From positions 5,216,522-5,280,521 of the forward strand of contig OX638329.1 of the NCBI GenBank assembly GCA_951812755.1: DNA of 64,000 nt, given 5' to 3'. Source of the DNA: an uncultured Latescibacterota bacterium. Lineage in GTDB: Bacteria; Latescibacterota; UBA2968. The translations under genes were made by a program, and so were the position numbers. Below, in pieces: positions 36,586-45,759 of the stretch. How positions within the stretch are numbered: the stretch's first letter is position 1; each line of letters starts with the position of its first letter. Below the pieces are notes generated by a model. The model did no database searches and was not told the DNA's origin. It saw nothing but the letters and a program-made list of their open reading frames with translations.

Positions 36586-38121
36586 ATGCGCCTCAGTGCC
36601 ATATTGCTTATCGCAGCACTCTACACGAGCTTGGGAGCAGCTGACCATGCACTACATCTAAAAATTGACCGCAGCGAGACACAGCCTCTCCCCAAAAACC
36701 TCTACGGCTTCAACACAAACATGATGAGCGGTGACTACGGTTATCTCGACTCCAGCTTCGTCGCGCTCACAAAAGACCTGCAACCCCAAATAATGCGTTT
36801 TCCCGGAGGCACAATCGGCAATTTTTACCATTGGGAAATAGCTGGATTTGTCCAGAGCGAAATGAGTTCAACCAGCAACGAGCAACTCAACAGACGAAAC
36901 AGAGGCAATTTTGTCAGACTGAGAAAAAGGAGAAACGGGAGACTTGCATTTGATGACTTCATGCAGATGTGCAACGCACTAAAAATAACGCCCATCGTAG
37001 TCGTCAACCTGTGGACTGGGAGCCAGGAGGAAAGTGCAGGATGGGTCCAATACGCGAAAAACAAGGGATATAAGATCGCGTATTGGGAACTCGGCAATGA
37101 GCATTATCTGCCGTGGTACGCAGAAAAATACCCCTCTGCCGAAACCTATATCGCACAAGCGAAAAAACATGCCCAGGCGATGAAAGCTGTTGACCCAACT
37201 ATAAAAGTCTCGGTCTGTGCAAGCCCGGTTGCCTTCCACAAAAACGGCTTTGAAAAAAACGTGGATCAACGCGAATGGGATAGTGCCCTGGCGGCTGCGG
37301 ATCAATTTTACGACGCCTATACCGTTCACGTCTATGCTTATCGAACCGCTCGGCAAAAAGAAATAGAGGAATACCGGGGCTATCTCTTCGGTTGGATCCA
37401 CTGCGATTTCGATGACGCCATGGACTATTATAAAAAATTATTTCCCAACAAGGAAATGTGGATAACAGAGTGGAATATCGCCAACCCTGCAAACCGGGTC
37501 GCCAATACACAACTCCATGCCATGTACGCGGGCGACTTCTTCTTAAAAATGCTCACGCAACCGCGCATTACCCATGCAAATTTTCACGTACTTGCTGGCC
37601 CCGGCAAAGGATTCCCCGCATTCTCCCCAATCACCCCCCCATCGCCGAGAACCAATTGGAAATACGGAGGTGAACCAGAAGCGGATTTTGGAAAGACAAT
37701 TCGGCGCGCGACCTACTATCCCCTTCAATTAATCGGAGAAGCATTCGCGCAATCGGACGCAAAATTCGCCCTCTCCATCCAAAATCCACCCATCCTCAAT
37801 GGACAACTCGAATACGAAGGAAAACAAATACCGGGCGTTCAAGCACAGGCAGTCGGAAGTGCCTCGCACCTTTTTGTTCTCATCAGCAACCGCACAGCAG
37901 ACGACCTATCGCCGAGCCTCACCATCGACGGCAAAAAATTTGAAGGTACACTCACATATCGCTACGTAGCCAATGAAAGACTCAATGCATCAAACGGAGG
38001 CAATGCAGAAATGGAAGGCGCGGGCAAAATAGAAGTAGCGATCCGCGAATGGTCTGGTGCTTACACTAATCTCTTGATTTCCAAAAACAGTTTTGGCATT
38101 TTAGAGTTATCGCTCAAATAA
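36586..38121 (+). CDS. Secreted clan GH-A glycosidase (alpha-L-arabinofuranosidase-like)
   Basis: 511 residues with a signal peptide (ILLIAALYTSLGAADH). The (beta/alpha)8 barrel shows the acid/base E172 in YWELGNEHYL and the nucleophile E295 in MWITEWNIA, as in GH51/GH39-type enzymes. MRFPGGTIGNFYHW near 70 matches the GH51 substrate loop. A beta-sandwich (about 390-511) follows. It probably cuts arabinose or a similar sugar from a polymer outside the membrane, feeding the symporter upstream. Confidence 0.75.
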   Translation: MRLSAILLIAALYTSLGAADHALHLKIDRSETQPLPKNLYGFNTNMMSGDYGYLDSSFVALTKDLQPQIMRFPGGTIGNFYHWEIAGFVQSEMSSTSNEQLNRRNRGNFVRLRKRRNGRLAFDDFMQMCNALKITPIVVVNLWTGSQEESAGWVQYAKNKGYKIAYWELGNEHYLPWYAEKYPSAETYIAQAKKHAQAMKAVDPTIKVSVCASPVAFHKNGFEKNVDQREWDSALAAADQFYDAYTVHVYAYRTARQKEIEEYRGYLFGWIHCDFDDAMDYYKKLFPNKEMWITEWNIANPANRVANTQLHAMYAGDFFLKMLTQPRITHANFHVLAGPGKGFPAFSPITPPSPRTNWKYGGEPEADFGKTIRRATYYPLQLIGEAFAQSDAKFALSIQNPPILNGQLEYEGKQIPGVQAQAVGSASHLFVLISNRTADDLSPSLTIDGKKFEGTLTYRYVANERLNASNGGNAEMEGAGKIEVAIREWSGAYTNLLISKNSFGILELSLK

Positions 38122-38138
38122 TTCCCGAGGAGGCTATT

Positions 38139-38258
38139 ATGTTTGGCCTTGAAATCCGCAAACCATCCAAAGAAACAGTCATAGGATTCATCGTCACATG
38201 GATCTGTGTGATCGGCATTATATTTCTCACACTGGCCCTCGTCCGCATCGGTACGTAA
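38139..38258 (+). CDS. 39-residue single-TM protein
   Basis: An ATG at 38139 after GGAGG opens 39 codons to TAA. Residues 1-14 are charged (FGLEIRKPSKETV) and the rest forms one hydrophobic helix (FIVTWICVIGIIFLTLALV). It lies 17 bases after the glycosidase stop and 12 before the acetyltransferase. Possibly a small subunit of the transporter, but this is a guess. Confidence 0.6.
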   Translation: MFGLEIRKPSKETVIGFIVTWICVIGIIFLTLALVRIGT

Positions 38259-38270
38259 AGGACTATCCCA

Positions 38271-38750
38271 ATGATCCGAAAATACCTTCCAGAAGACCTC
38301 GACGCCCTCAAAGAAATCACCGTTATCTGTTTTGATGGGGTATCGATTGACCAGAATATCGAAAAAAACTTTGGACAATTTGCCGACACAGATTGGAAAA
38401 CCCGCAAAGCCAAACACATAGACGCAGACGTCGCCGCCAATGCCGATGGCATCTTCGTTTGGGAAGACAACGGCAAAGTCGCGGCCTACATCACCACGCG
38501 CATTGACCATGAAAGCAAAATAGGCGGCATACCCAACCTCGCCGTCTTGCCCGAATACCAGGGCAAAGGAATCGGCAAAGCATTGATGACAGCCGCCTTT
38601 GATTACTTTGAAGAACAGGGCATGGCCGTGGCAAAAATCGAAACCCTCGACCAGAATCCCGTTGGACAGAACTTTTATCCGCGCTCGGGCTTTACCGCAG
38701 TCGCCCAACAAATCCACTACGCAATGCCAATGAAAGATCGCAAAGTGTAG
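38271..38750 (+). CDS. GNAT-family N-acetyltransferase
   Basis: A 159-residue GNAT enzyme that uses acetyl-CoA. The CoA-binding motif A is LAVLPEYQGKGIGKALM (about 95), preceded by the beta strand VAAYITTRIDH; GQNFYPRSGFTAV near 142 is motif B-like. The acceptor is not predictable. Confidence 0.85.
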   Translation: MIRKYLPEDLDALKEITVICFDGVSIDQNIEKNFGQFADTDWKTRKAKHIDADVAANADGIFVWEDNGKVAAYITTRIDHESKIGGIPNLAVLPEYQGKGIGKALMTAAFDYFEEQGMAVAKIETLDQNPVGQNFYPRSGFTAVAQQIHYAMPMKDRKV

Positions 38751-38754
38751 CTCT

Positions 38755-39543
38755 TTACTCAGCCCTCCACACCGTTGGAAAGTGGTCCCCCCGCAAAATC
38801 TCACCATCTTCCACAGTTACAAATTCCTTCATCACGTGATCCCCACTCGCATCGTAATACGTATCCTGCGTCATGTAGTGAATCGCAATCGCGCGCCGGG
38901 GTCGCTTGCTGCGATTGTCGTGCGAACCGTGCCAGGTCAGAGCGTGGTGATAATGCACCTCGCCCTTTTTCACCGGCCGACGCATCACCGATATGGGTTG
39001 GCTTTCAAACTCTGACGGCATGGCGTCAAAATCCTTTACCTGTCGCACAAACGCAATCTGATTGCCCCACTTGTGCGAACCAGGCACCATACTCATACAC
39101 CCATTCTCCACATCCACATCGTCCAATGCCACCCACGCACTCACCTCTGTCATCGGTCGAATAATCGGCCACAGCGGCGCGTCCTGGTGCCATCCGGTCG
39201 TCCCCCCAATCTCAGCGGGCTTGTACTGAATCTGATCGTGCCAGATACGCAACTCCGTCGCCCCGGTCAACTGCGCCATCTCCTCTACAATCTTCTCTGA
39301 ATACATCAAATTCCTAAACGCCTCACTCGCTTCCCAGATATTCACAATCTGCCAGACCGGCGCCGAATCATTACCGCCCAAATTGCGCAACAAAACCGGC
39401 TGCGACACATCATCGCGGTCTTTATTTTTAATCACCCGGTACAATTCCTCGCGCAACACCTCAACCTGCGCGTCGTCCAGCACCGAACCCCCATTCAAAA
39501 ACCCATTTTCGTGAAACTCCGCCACTTGTTCTTGCGTCAGCAT
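38755..39543 (-). CDS. Phytanoyl-CoA dioxygenase (PhyH) family protein, second
   Basis: 262 residues, related in type to the dioxygenase at 30909. Metal ligands: H119 and D121 in TGWHQDAPLW, H205 in LTWHGSHDN; 2-oxoglutarate Arg in RPRRAIAIHY; MSMVPGSHKWG is present. It is convergent with the acetyltransferase (four bases between the ends). It lies 13 bases after the beta-helix gene, one operon. Confidence 0.88.
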   Translation of the reverse strand: MLTQEQVAEFHENGFLNGGSVLDDAQVEVLREELYRVIKNKDRDDVSQPVLLRNLGGNDSAPVWQIVNIWEASEAFRNLMYSEKIVEEMAQLTGATELRIWHDQIQYKPAEIGGTTGWHQDAPLWPIIRPMTEVSAWVALDDVDVENGCMSMVPGSHKWGNQIAFVRQVKDFDAMPSEFESQPISVMRRPVKKGEVHYHHALTWHGSHDNRSKRPRRAIAIHYMTQDTYYDASGDHVMKEFVTVEDGEILRGDHFPTVWRAE

Positions 39544-39556
39544 GATTCATCTCCTA

Positions 39557-40783
39557 TCAAACCAAATTCCCCTCTGCCCGACTATTTCTCCCCACAACAG
39601 CAACAGCCTTCTCCATCCCCACACAAAGATTACCACTAATCAAATTATAGTCGCTCTCACCACTCTCCTCAATACCCTTCAACTGCGTCGGCTTTTCCTG
39701 ATCGTCTGCACACCGATTGCCCTGCATGATCGAATGGGTCAAATCATACACGCGGATGCCGGGATATTTCCCTTTCTCTGCCCGAGAATTGCTCAGCAAC
39801 AAATTCCCCGTAATCACCTGCTCATCCCCTCTATTTGCATCTATCCCACACATCCCATTGTACGAACACACATTATTACTCACAATATTGTGATGATCCC
39901 CGCCATTTGCCACACCGCCAATCCCGTGTTGCCCATTTTCGGAAAACACACTATCGCTACACACCGAATGATGCACCCGCGCGCAAAAATAATACCCATC
40001 ACCTCCATTTCCCTTCCCGATATTATGCGACCACACACTTCGCGCCAACCCCGTTCCGGGATGAAACCCATGCCCGCGACACCCGTGTGCCTGACAATGC
40101 GCCACCTGGGCATCGCAACCGCGCTGAATCCCAAACCCATCGCTGGGCCATCCAAACACCGAACAATTCAGAATGCGCACGCGCTCACAACCCACAATAT
40201 GCACCGCCGAATACGTAAAATCCCACCAATCACCCTCGTAATCCTCAGGTCCCTTAATCGTCAAATCCCGTATTTCAATATCCGTCTCACCCTCTGCCCA
40301 TATACAGGGAAACAGATTCACCACCCGAGCATTGTCACGCGCCAACAATCGCCGATTAAACGGCACACTCATCCACACGCGATTGCCCACAACCCGCTCG
40401 ACCTCCCCGTGCGTACCCCACCATCCCCTGTGCTTATCATCGCAAACCCCAATCCCCTCACCCACGCGGAACTCGGTCTTGCAGGTCAGCACCCGACCAC
40501 CTTTGCGAATATCCTTTGCCAGATAAGCCACCTGCAAGGGCCGAATCCTCAACACCGTCGCTGGCCCATCGCCGACCAAACTCACCCGACTGGGTATGTA
40601 CAGCGTCTTGCGCAAAAGATATGTCCCCGACGGAACACGCACCCGTCCGCCGCTCTCTGGCAAAGATGCAATAGCGTCTTCCAACCCACAGGTCATCGAC
40701 TCCCGATCAAAAAAATCCGCTGCATTCACCTCATCTCGCGGCGCGTCGGGCAATGGAATCTCTCTCGCTGGCATAGCAGGCAT
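39557..40783 (-). CDS. Right-handed parallel beta-helix protein
   Basis: A 408-residue protein: N-terminal cap GGRVRVPSGTYLLRKTLYIP (pectate-lyase/Pro-peptidase-like entry, about 45) followed by about ten short coils (SAVHIVGCERVRILNCSVFG, SDGFGIQRG, NIVSNNVCSYNGMCGIDANR) of the PbH1 type. Families with this shape include pectate lyases, polysaccharide epimerases and depolymerases. No signal peptide is seen. The catalytic residues cannot be identified by eye. Confidence 0.8.
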   Translation of the reverse strand: MPAMPAREIPLPDAPRDEVNAADFFDRESMTCGLEDAIASLPESGGRVRVPSGTYLLRKTLYIPSRVSLVGDGPATVLRIRPLQVAYLAKDIRKGGRVLTCKTEFRVGEGIGVCDDKHRGWWGTHGEVERVVGNRVWMSVPFNRRLLARDNARVVNLFPCIWAEGETDIEIRDLTIKGPEDYEGDWWDFTYSAVHIVGCERVRILNCSVFGWPSDGFGIQRGCDAQVAHCQAHGCRGHGFHPGTGLARSVWSHNIGKGNGGDGYYFCARVHHSVCSDSVFSENGQHGIGGVANGGDHHNIVSNNVCSYNGMCGIDANRGDEQVITGNLLLSNSRAEKGKYPGIRVYDLTHSIMQGNRCADDQEKPTQLKGIEESGESDYNLISGNLCVGMEKAVAVVGRNSRAEGNLV

Positions 40784-40834
40784 GTTTGTCCCTCCGATGC
40801 TTCACTACACAATAGGGAAATTTCAATGTAACCC

Positions 40835-41608
40835 TCAAAGTGCATGAGCAGTATTTTTTTCTAAAAATCGGATAAACGCTCGCCCGAGTGCTGTTATTTC
40901 TACAATCTGAAATGGCCTAGTTGCTCCGAGACGATTCATACCATTATCATAGAGAAGGGCCTTTGAAATTAAATCTTGAACTAAAAAATAGTAATCCGAA
41001 TCCAAGAGATCGTAGTAACTCGGCTGGCGATGATCATTACTCTCATCAGTAGCGCGGAGATGTTCGTCCAAAATGCGTACCTGAACCTCTGTTAATGATA
41101 GTAACAGATCCAGAAAGCGATCATCGAAAGGCGTACTTTTGGCATGCTGCAATCGTCCTGCGAGTACTGCTGCCAATTTTCTCCGTTTTTCCTCCGCTCG
41201 GGTCTTGGCGGCTCGTATTAAGACATCCTCCAGGAAATCGACAAATTCTTCACTTTGAATATACGCGGTATCAATCTTGTCGGATTCAAGGGTTTGAAGG
41301 ATACCGGCCAACTCCTCTACAAATTTCTCAAGACGCTCCTGTTTAAGACGGGCACGGCAGTCAAAAATAGCCTCGTTTAATGCTGTCCCGATGGTCGGGA
41401 TTGCCCCGAATATACCGCGAACTACTGATTCTGTCGTTTTCATGACATAGGTCTTTTTAGATAGAGGTATAGTGCTTACCAGACGACCACGATCTTGTAT
41501 TTCAGCGGCTTTGAAGCGTTCCATCAATTGACTGAGATCGCCACCGCACTCTTCCAAGAGTTTCTGCCTCGTCTGGTGAATTTCTTCAACAATGGGATCG
41601 AGCTTCAT
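40835..41608 (-). CDS. Immunity-like protein with an antitoxin-type N-terminus
   Basis: 257 residues. Residues 1-50 (DPIVEEIHQTRQKLLEECGG, then ERFKAAEIQDRGRLVS) resemble the small antitoxins that follow this type of PIN protein. Residues 60-170 (IFGAIPTIGTALNEAIFDCR, EFVDFLEDVLIRAAKTRAEE) form an all-helical domain with a glycine hinge, similar in look to unassigned proteins near defence loci. The C-terminal 80 residues may be a winged helix. It overlaps the PIN stop by four bases (ATGA), so it is its antitoxin or partner. Confidence 0.5.
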   Translation of the reverse strand: MKLDPIVEEIHQTRQKLLEECGGDLSQLMERFKAAEIQDRGRLVSTIPLSKKTYVMKTTESVVRGIFGAIPTIGTALNEAIFDCRARLKQERLEKFVEELAGILQTLESDKIDTAYIQSEEFVDFLEDVLIRAAKTRAEEKRRKLAAVLAGRLQHAKSTPFDDRFLDLLLSLTEVQVRILDEHLRATDESNDHRQPSYYDLLDSDYYFLVQDLISKALLYDNGMNRLGATRPFQIVEITALGRAFIRFLEKNTAHAL

Positions 41609-42090
41609 AGTTCTCCTCCGGGATGTTCCAAAAGTTCTTCAGGTGTAACAATAATGGGCGTATGACATTGTAATTCCGAATTGATGTCCATGAGCCTACG
41701 AATGACTGCCCCATTAGCAATATGGGCACAATTCCATGTTACCAGATAATCCATTGCGTATGCGACAGCAAAAGCAATATGGGGCAAGTCTGCTTGGGCA
41801 CGGCCTGTCAAACCAAGACGTTGAGCGTAGATATTAACAAGATTCTGCACTTCATCGTTGACTTGTAAGATAGGCAATTTTTCCACGACCGCAAGACGGC
41901 GTGCGGCTAAATTTTGATCACCGACGCGAATTTCTGTCAACACAATCTCAGATATATATATGTCAAAATGCTCGCGAGCATCACGCCACCAGTCATGTGT
42001 GATTTGCTGATGAGCGGCGACGATAAGATCTCGGCTGGGTCGTGATACCAAGTAACTGGGAATCGTTGTTTCCAAATAAATGGTTGGCAT
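41605..42090 (-). CDS. PIN-domain protein
   Basis: A 161-residue PIN-like protein of the type starting IYLETTIPSYLVSRPSRDLI; E/D residues follow in EIVLTEIRVGD and the site region ADLPHIAFAVAYAMDYLVTW NCAHIAN. Note the first acidic residue is Glu and the central one Asp. It is coupled to the gene at 40835 by four bases and lies 81 bases after the helicase. Likely a ribonuclease toxin. Confidence 0.7.
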   Translation of the reverse strand: MPTIYLETTIPSYLVSRPSRDLIVAAHQQITHDWWRDAREHFDIYISEIVLTEIRVGDQNLAARRLAVVEKLPILQVNDEVQNLVNIYAQRLGLTGRAQADLPHIAFAVAYAMDYLVTWNCAHIANGAVIRRLMDINSELQCHTPIIVTPEELLEHPGGEL

Positions 42091-42171
42091 ATTGTGCTAT
42101 TATGGGACAGTGTGCGTTCAGGATACTGTCGAAAATGTTGTCTCAAACTTATCACCATCTCAATTTTCGAA

Positions 42172-45100
42172 TTACGGCACCACCTTTGGGGCAAGTTCGT
42201 GTTGGAAGTTGGCCCTAGGACTAAGACATAAAAGACGAAGTGTGCCCGCTTGCCGCCCAAGGTCCACCAGCTTTGCGACTGGCCCCTTGCCATCCGGGGC
42301 GAGACACCCCAAATGTCCCAATATGATCACTGCCTCGCGTGCTCTCGAAAGAGCAACATTGAGCCGATGTCGATCAAGGAGAAACTGAGTACTCCCGCTG
42401 CTACGGGTCATTAGCAAAATCACTATATCGGCCTCATCACCTTGAACAGCATCCACAGTTGTTGCTTCTACGGAAAAGCCGTATGATTTATTGCGGATTT
42501 CCTCTTCCACGGCACTGCGTTGCGCTTTGTATGGACAAATGATCATAAGTTCCTCTACTGTACTCTTATTCCGATCTCGCAGGCGATCCAGGATGGTACG
42601 CAAAGCGTCACGCTCGGTGGGATTTTCTTGCGAGGTCCCGCTCTTGCGATTTCGGTAGGACGAAAACCGAGTGAAATCAACGAACACGATACGCCGATTG
42701 GTGAGTGTCCATTCGCCACCTTTCCGGTGCGACTGGAGCTTACCTTTATAGAATAAGTTGCTGACGAGGGAGCCGATGTGCTCGTGCATACGGTACTGCA
42801 TCGTGAGCATCCCTTTGTTCTGATCGGGCAGTTGTTCAAATATCTCGTGAAACATGTTTCGCCGTAGCAGTTCTTCGACTTCGGACATTGAGAGCCGGTA
42901 TCCAATTCCTTCGTCGAGCATGTCTGTAGTCACAGTTGGAGGCAACTGGTGATGGTCACCAACCATAATGACGCGGCGAGCCACGGCCGCGGGAATAAAC
43001 AACTCTGATCCGAAAGCCTTTCCCGCTTCATCGACGATTGCGATGTCGAATGTTCGGTTGCTCAACGCGAGATCCCGACGCGCCATGCCAACACATGTAG
43101 CCGCGTGGATGTGCCTCGGCCCCAGTAGCCACTTTGCGGCTGCCTCGCGCCCCTCCCTATTCCGGAGTACCTCCGCCCACCTTTCCACACCTGCATTATC
43201 CGATCCGTCTCTGATGTTCTCAGGATCAACGCCTTGGAGGAGATATTTATGCCAGACATCTTTCAGACTGGTCCCTTGAACACGATCTTTATGGCCGTAC
43301 CTCACGGAATCTTCTCTTAACCGCTCCCCGTCTTTTTCCAAGAGGCGAGTAAGGAGGTTATCCACCGCTACATGCGTTGGTGCTGTCAGTAGGACACTAT
43401 GCCATTCGCGTTCCCTACCAATAGGGAAAAGTGAGAGGAGCCAATTCACCAAAGTCGTGGTTTTTCCCGTACCTGGCGGTCCCCAGATCGCAACAACCGA
43501 CGCTTCGGAGGCGAGGAGTTTCTCGACCGCTTGTTTTCCAAGGACGCGATTTTCTACTTGGTCGCCAGACAGACCAAACAGCGTGCTGTGTACTCCGGAA
43601 GAAGCAAACTTTCCAAGTATTGCACGCTCCAGGGCCTTCGAGAGGGTCTGTTGTGAGATTCCTTCTCCGACGCGTTCCAACCGCTTGATGTGAAAAGGAT
43701 CAATCTCTTGAAATGACGCTTCGTCTGGAACCCTCAGTTCCAAACGACAAATTCTGAGCCGCTCATTTGTCCATTTAGCGCGGCGAACTTCCCAAGAGGC
43801 CTCCTGTGATATTGCCTGGAGCCGCGGATCCTGGTCGGAAGAAAGACTCTCGTTCAGCCAGTCAGGAATATCGTTATCGGGTATGGTTCCGATAACGACT
43901 CGACCGCCTTTATGCTCATCACCGGGAATAAAGCCACACGAACCCGTGTCGCGCAGATATTCCTCTTGATCCTGATAGATGAGCGACAATTTGCGAAGCC
44001 GAAACGCAGACCGCCGCTGGAGTAGCTGTTGTTTTTGACTGCTCAACTCTCCATGCACAGCCTCTAAAAAGGACTCAAAGAGTGTTCTATCCGCATCAAC
44101 ATCATCCTTTGTACCCGGAACGAACGCACTCAGTCCAGCCTGGAAGCGAACCGATACATCGGGCGTTTTGGATACCATTTTCACATCTTTGAGGACAAAT
44201 GCCTTCTGCTCAAAGTCTGGTTGAGTTTCAAGCGTCACCTGGCCCAATGTGAATCCCAATCCGCCTGAATCAAGTAGGTGGAGTCTCCACGGCGACTCAC
44301 TTAGCGACGAGTCGGAGATGTGCTCGTACGCTTTGACCAAGCTCGGCAATTTGTCCTCGGTGATAGAAAGCAGGATCGGCGACCAGAACTTACGGCTACC
44401 ATCTACACGCGGATGAACGCGCACACGTAATGGCCCCTCCCTGTCAAAGCGCGTGACCTCTTTTAATGTCCATATCTCAGGATAGACCTCAACCTCATTT
44501 TCAGGAAACAGCCACTCGCCTCCTCTTCCTCCTTGGTTCGGTAGGAGAAATGGCACACCCTGGTATTCGAGATGCACGCCATCACCATCTCGATGCAGAA
44601 CCTTGGCCTGCATTGGACCGCCCCCATCTGTGAGGTTCGCCTCTAATAGGGCGCATCGAGACGTAGATATACGAGCGATGCGTTTGTCATGGTTGACATC
44701 GTAGAAAACTGCTCGTCCATCAAGCTCTTTTGACCAGTCCGTGCCTTGGAGCCTATAGCCGTGGAGGTAGGATGGGGCTGAATTAAAGTGTACGAACCCA
44801 CCATCGCGCGGAAAATCATTCGGGAGATCCAATGAGGCCGGGCTTGGAACCTCCATGTGCCTCTCCAAAACATCTTTGAAGGTAGCCCTCAAGGTCGAGA
44901 GGTACGCACACTCGGCTTTCACACGACTAAGGGCCATTTCCAACTCGAGTACCAACCGTTGGAAAGTCCCGCTCTCTTGACTTCCGAATCGATTCCGGAT
45001 GATTGAGCGAGCCTTGTCCAAGCACATGGTCAGTTCTGAATCAATGTCTTTGCGTGTACTAAGTTCCTGCTCAATCAACGCGTCAAGCCGATGGAGGTAC

Positions 45101-45264
45101 TTCTCAATCATTGAGCGTCGAGCCGCAGCATCCTCAGCATGAATTCGTTCGCGCTCAGTTTCGAGTTCGTTGATCTCCTGTTGTACCTTAGCCGTTCGCT
45201 TTCCGTTCCACCAGGAGATGGTGGAGGCTGCCAAGCTGATACCAGCAGCGAGGAGCAGTAACAT
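42172..45264 (-). CDS. Membrane-anchored UPF1/DNA2-like SF1 helicase
   Basis: 1030 residues. It starts with a TM helix (MLLLLAAGISLAASTISWW) and a charged coiled coil to about residue 125, then a 450-residue region not recognised. The SF1 helicase core follows: Walker A WGPPGTGKTTTLVNW (about 595), Walker B IVDEAGKAFGSEL, motif III GDHHQLPPTV, QYRMHEHIG (motif IV), TVDAVQGDEADIV (motif V) and NVALSRARE (motif VI). This set is that of UPF1/DNA2/NAM7 helicases. The gene starts four bases after the coiled-coil gene. It probably works on phage or plasmid nucleic acid near the membrane; that role is inferred from the company it keeps. Confidence 0.85.
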   Translation of the reverse strand: MLLLLAAGISLAASTISWWNGKRTAKVQQEINELETERERIHAEDAAARRSMIEKYLHRLDALIEQELSTRKDIDSELTMCLDKARSIIRNRFGSQESGTFQRLVLELEMALSRVKAECAYLSTLRATFKDVLERHMEVPSPASLDLPNDFPRDGGFVHFNSAPSYLHGYRLQGTDWSKELDGRAVFYDVNHDKRIARISTSRCALLEANLTDGGGPMQAKVLHRDGDGVHLEYQGVPFLLPNQGGRGGEWLFPENEVEVYPEIWTLKEVTRFDREGPLRVRVHPRVDGSRKFWSPILLSITEDKLPSLVKAYEHISDSSLSESPWRLHLLDSGGLGFTLGQVTLETQPDFEQKAFVLKDVKMVSKTPDVSVRFQAGLSAFVPGTKDDVDADRTLFESFLEAVHGELSSQKQQLLQRRSAFRLRKLSLIYQDQEEYLRDTGSCGFIPGDEHKGGRVVIGTIPDNDIPDWLNESLSSDQDPRLQAISQEASWEVRRAKWTNERLRICRLELRVPDEASFQEIDPFHIKRLERVGEGISQQTLSKALERAILGKFASSGVHSTLFGLSGDQVENRVLGKQAVEKLLASEASVVAIWGPPGTGKTTTLVNWLLSLFPIGREREWHSVLLTAPTHVAVDNLLTRLLEKDGERLREDSVRYGHKDRVQGTSLKDVWHKYLLQGVDPENIRDGSDNAGVERWAEVLRNREGREAAAKWLLGPRHIHAATCVGMARRDLALSNRTFDIAIVDEAGKAFGSELFIPAAVARRVIMVGDHHQLPPTVTTDMLDEGIGYRLSMSEVEELLRRNMFHEIFEQLPDQNKGMLTMQYRMHEHIGSLVSNLFYKGKLQSHRKGGEWTLTNRRIVFVDFTRFSSYRNRKSGTSQENPTERDALRTILDRLRDRNKSTVEELMIICPYKAQRSAVEEEIRNKSYGFSVEATTVDAVQGDEADIVILLMTRSSGSTQFLLDRHRLNVALSRAREAVIILGHLGCLAPDGKGPVAKLVDLGRQAGTLRLLCLSPRANFQHELAPKVVP

Positions 45265-45268
45265 TGTT

Positions 45269-45745
45269 TTACCTCTTTAGCTTCACAATATGGTCGGAGA
45301 GTTGCAGCAGGTATTGACGACTCTTGGCTTTGCTTTCCTCATCCAGACCTGCGGATGCCAGTTCGTGCATAACTTCGTCAAATAGCCCCAGCAGGCGATC
45401 TTGAACTTCCTTGGCCTGCCGAAGTTCCTCCATTCCCAACAGGTTCTTTGCGCGTACGGTCTCCAGTTCTACCTCAGCTTGCTTCACCGCGGTCTCGGCT
45501 GCGTTGACTCGTCCTTCCCACTCAGTGCGAGTGGTCTCAAGTTCGTTTCTCGACTTGATCACCTCGAAAAATGCCTTTGTCGCGGTGATAGCTTCTTTCG
45601 CCACCTGAAGGCGAGCGATCTCAACTTTTGCTCCCGCGTCAATATCTGCACGTTGTGTTTTAAGTATCTCTGTCTGGACGACTTCCGAAACCTGGGGAGA
45701 TTTCTGTGGCAGACCATTAGGAAGTTTTAGTTTGTCATTGGACAT
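45269..45745 (-). CDS. Coiled-coil protein of the helicase operon
   Basis: 158 residues from the ATG at 45745 (GAGG before it; the frame is open to 45811 but inside the previous gene). After a Pro-rich 20-residue start the protein is nearly all heptad helix (KVEIARLQVAKEAITATKAF, ETAVKQAEVELETVRAKN). No family recognised. Probably a structural or coupling subunit of the helicase complex. Confidence 0.6.
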   Translation of the reverse strand: MSNDKLKLPNGLPQKSPQVSEVVQTEILKTQRADIDAGAKVEIARLQVAKEAITATKAFFEVIKSRNELETTRTEWEGRVNAAETAVKQAEVELETVRAKNLLGMEELRQAKEVQDRLLGLFDEVMHELASAGLDEESKAKSRQYLLQLSDHIVKLKR

Positions 45746-45759
45746 AGTTTCCTCAACTT

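Noticed and set aside
39542-40831. Long open frame (429 codons) on the strand opposite the beta-helix gene
   Set aside because: Low-complexity His/Thr/Pro-rich translation and complete overlap with a clear beta-helix protein.
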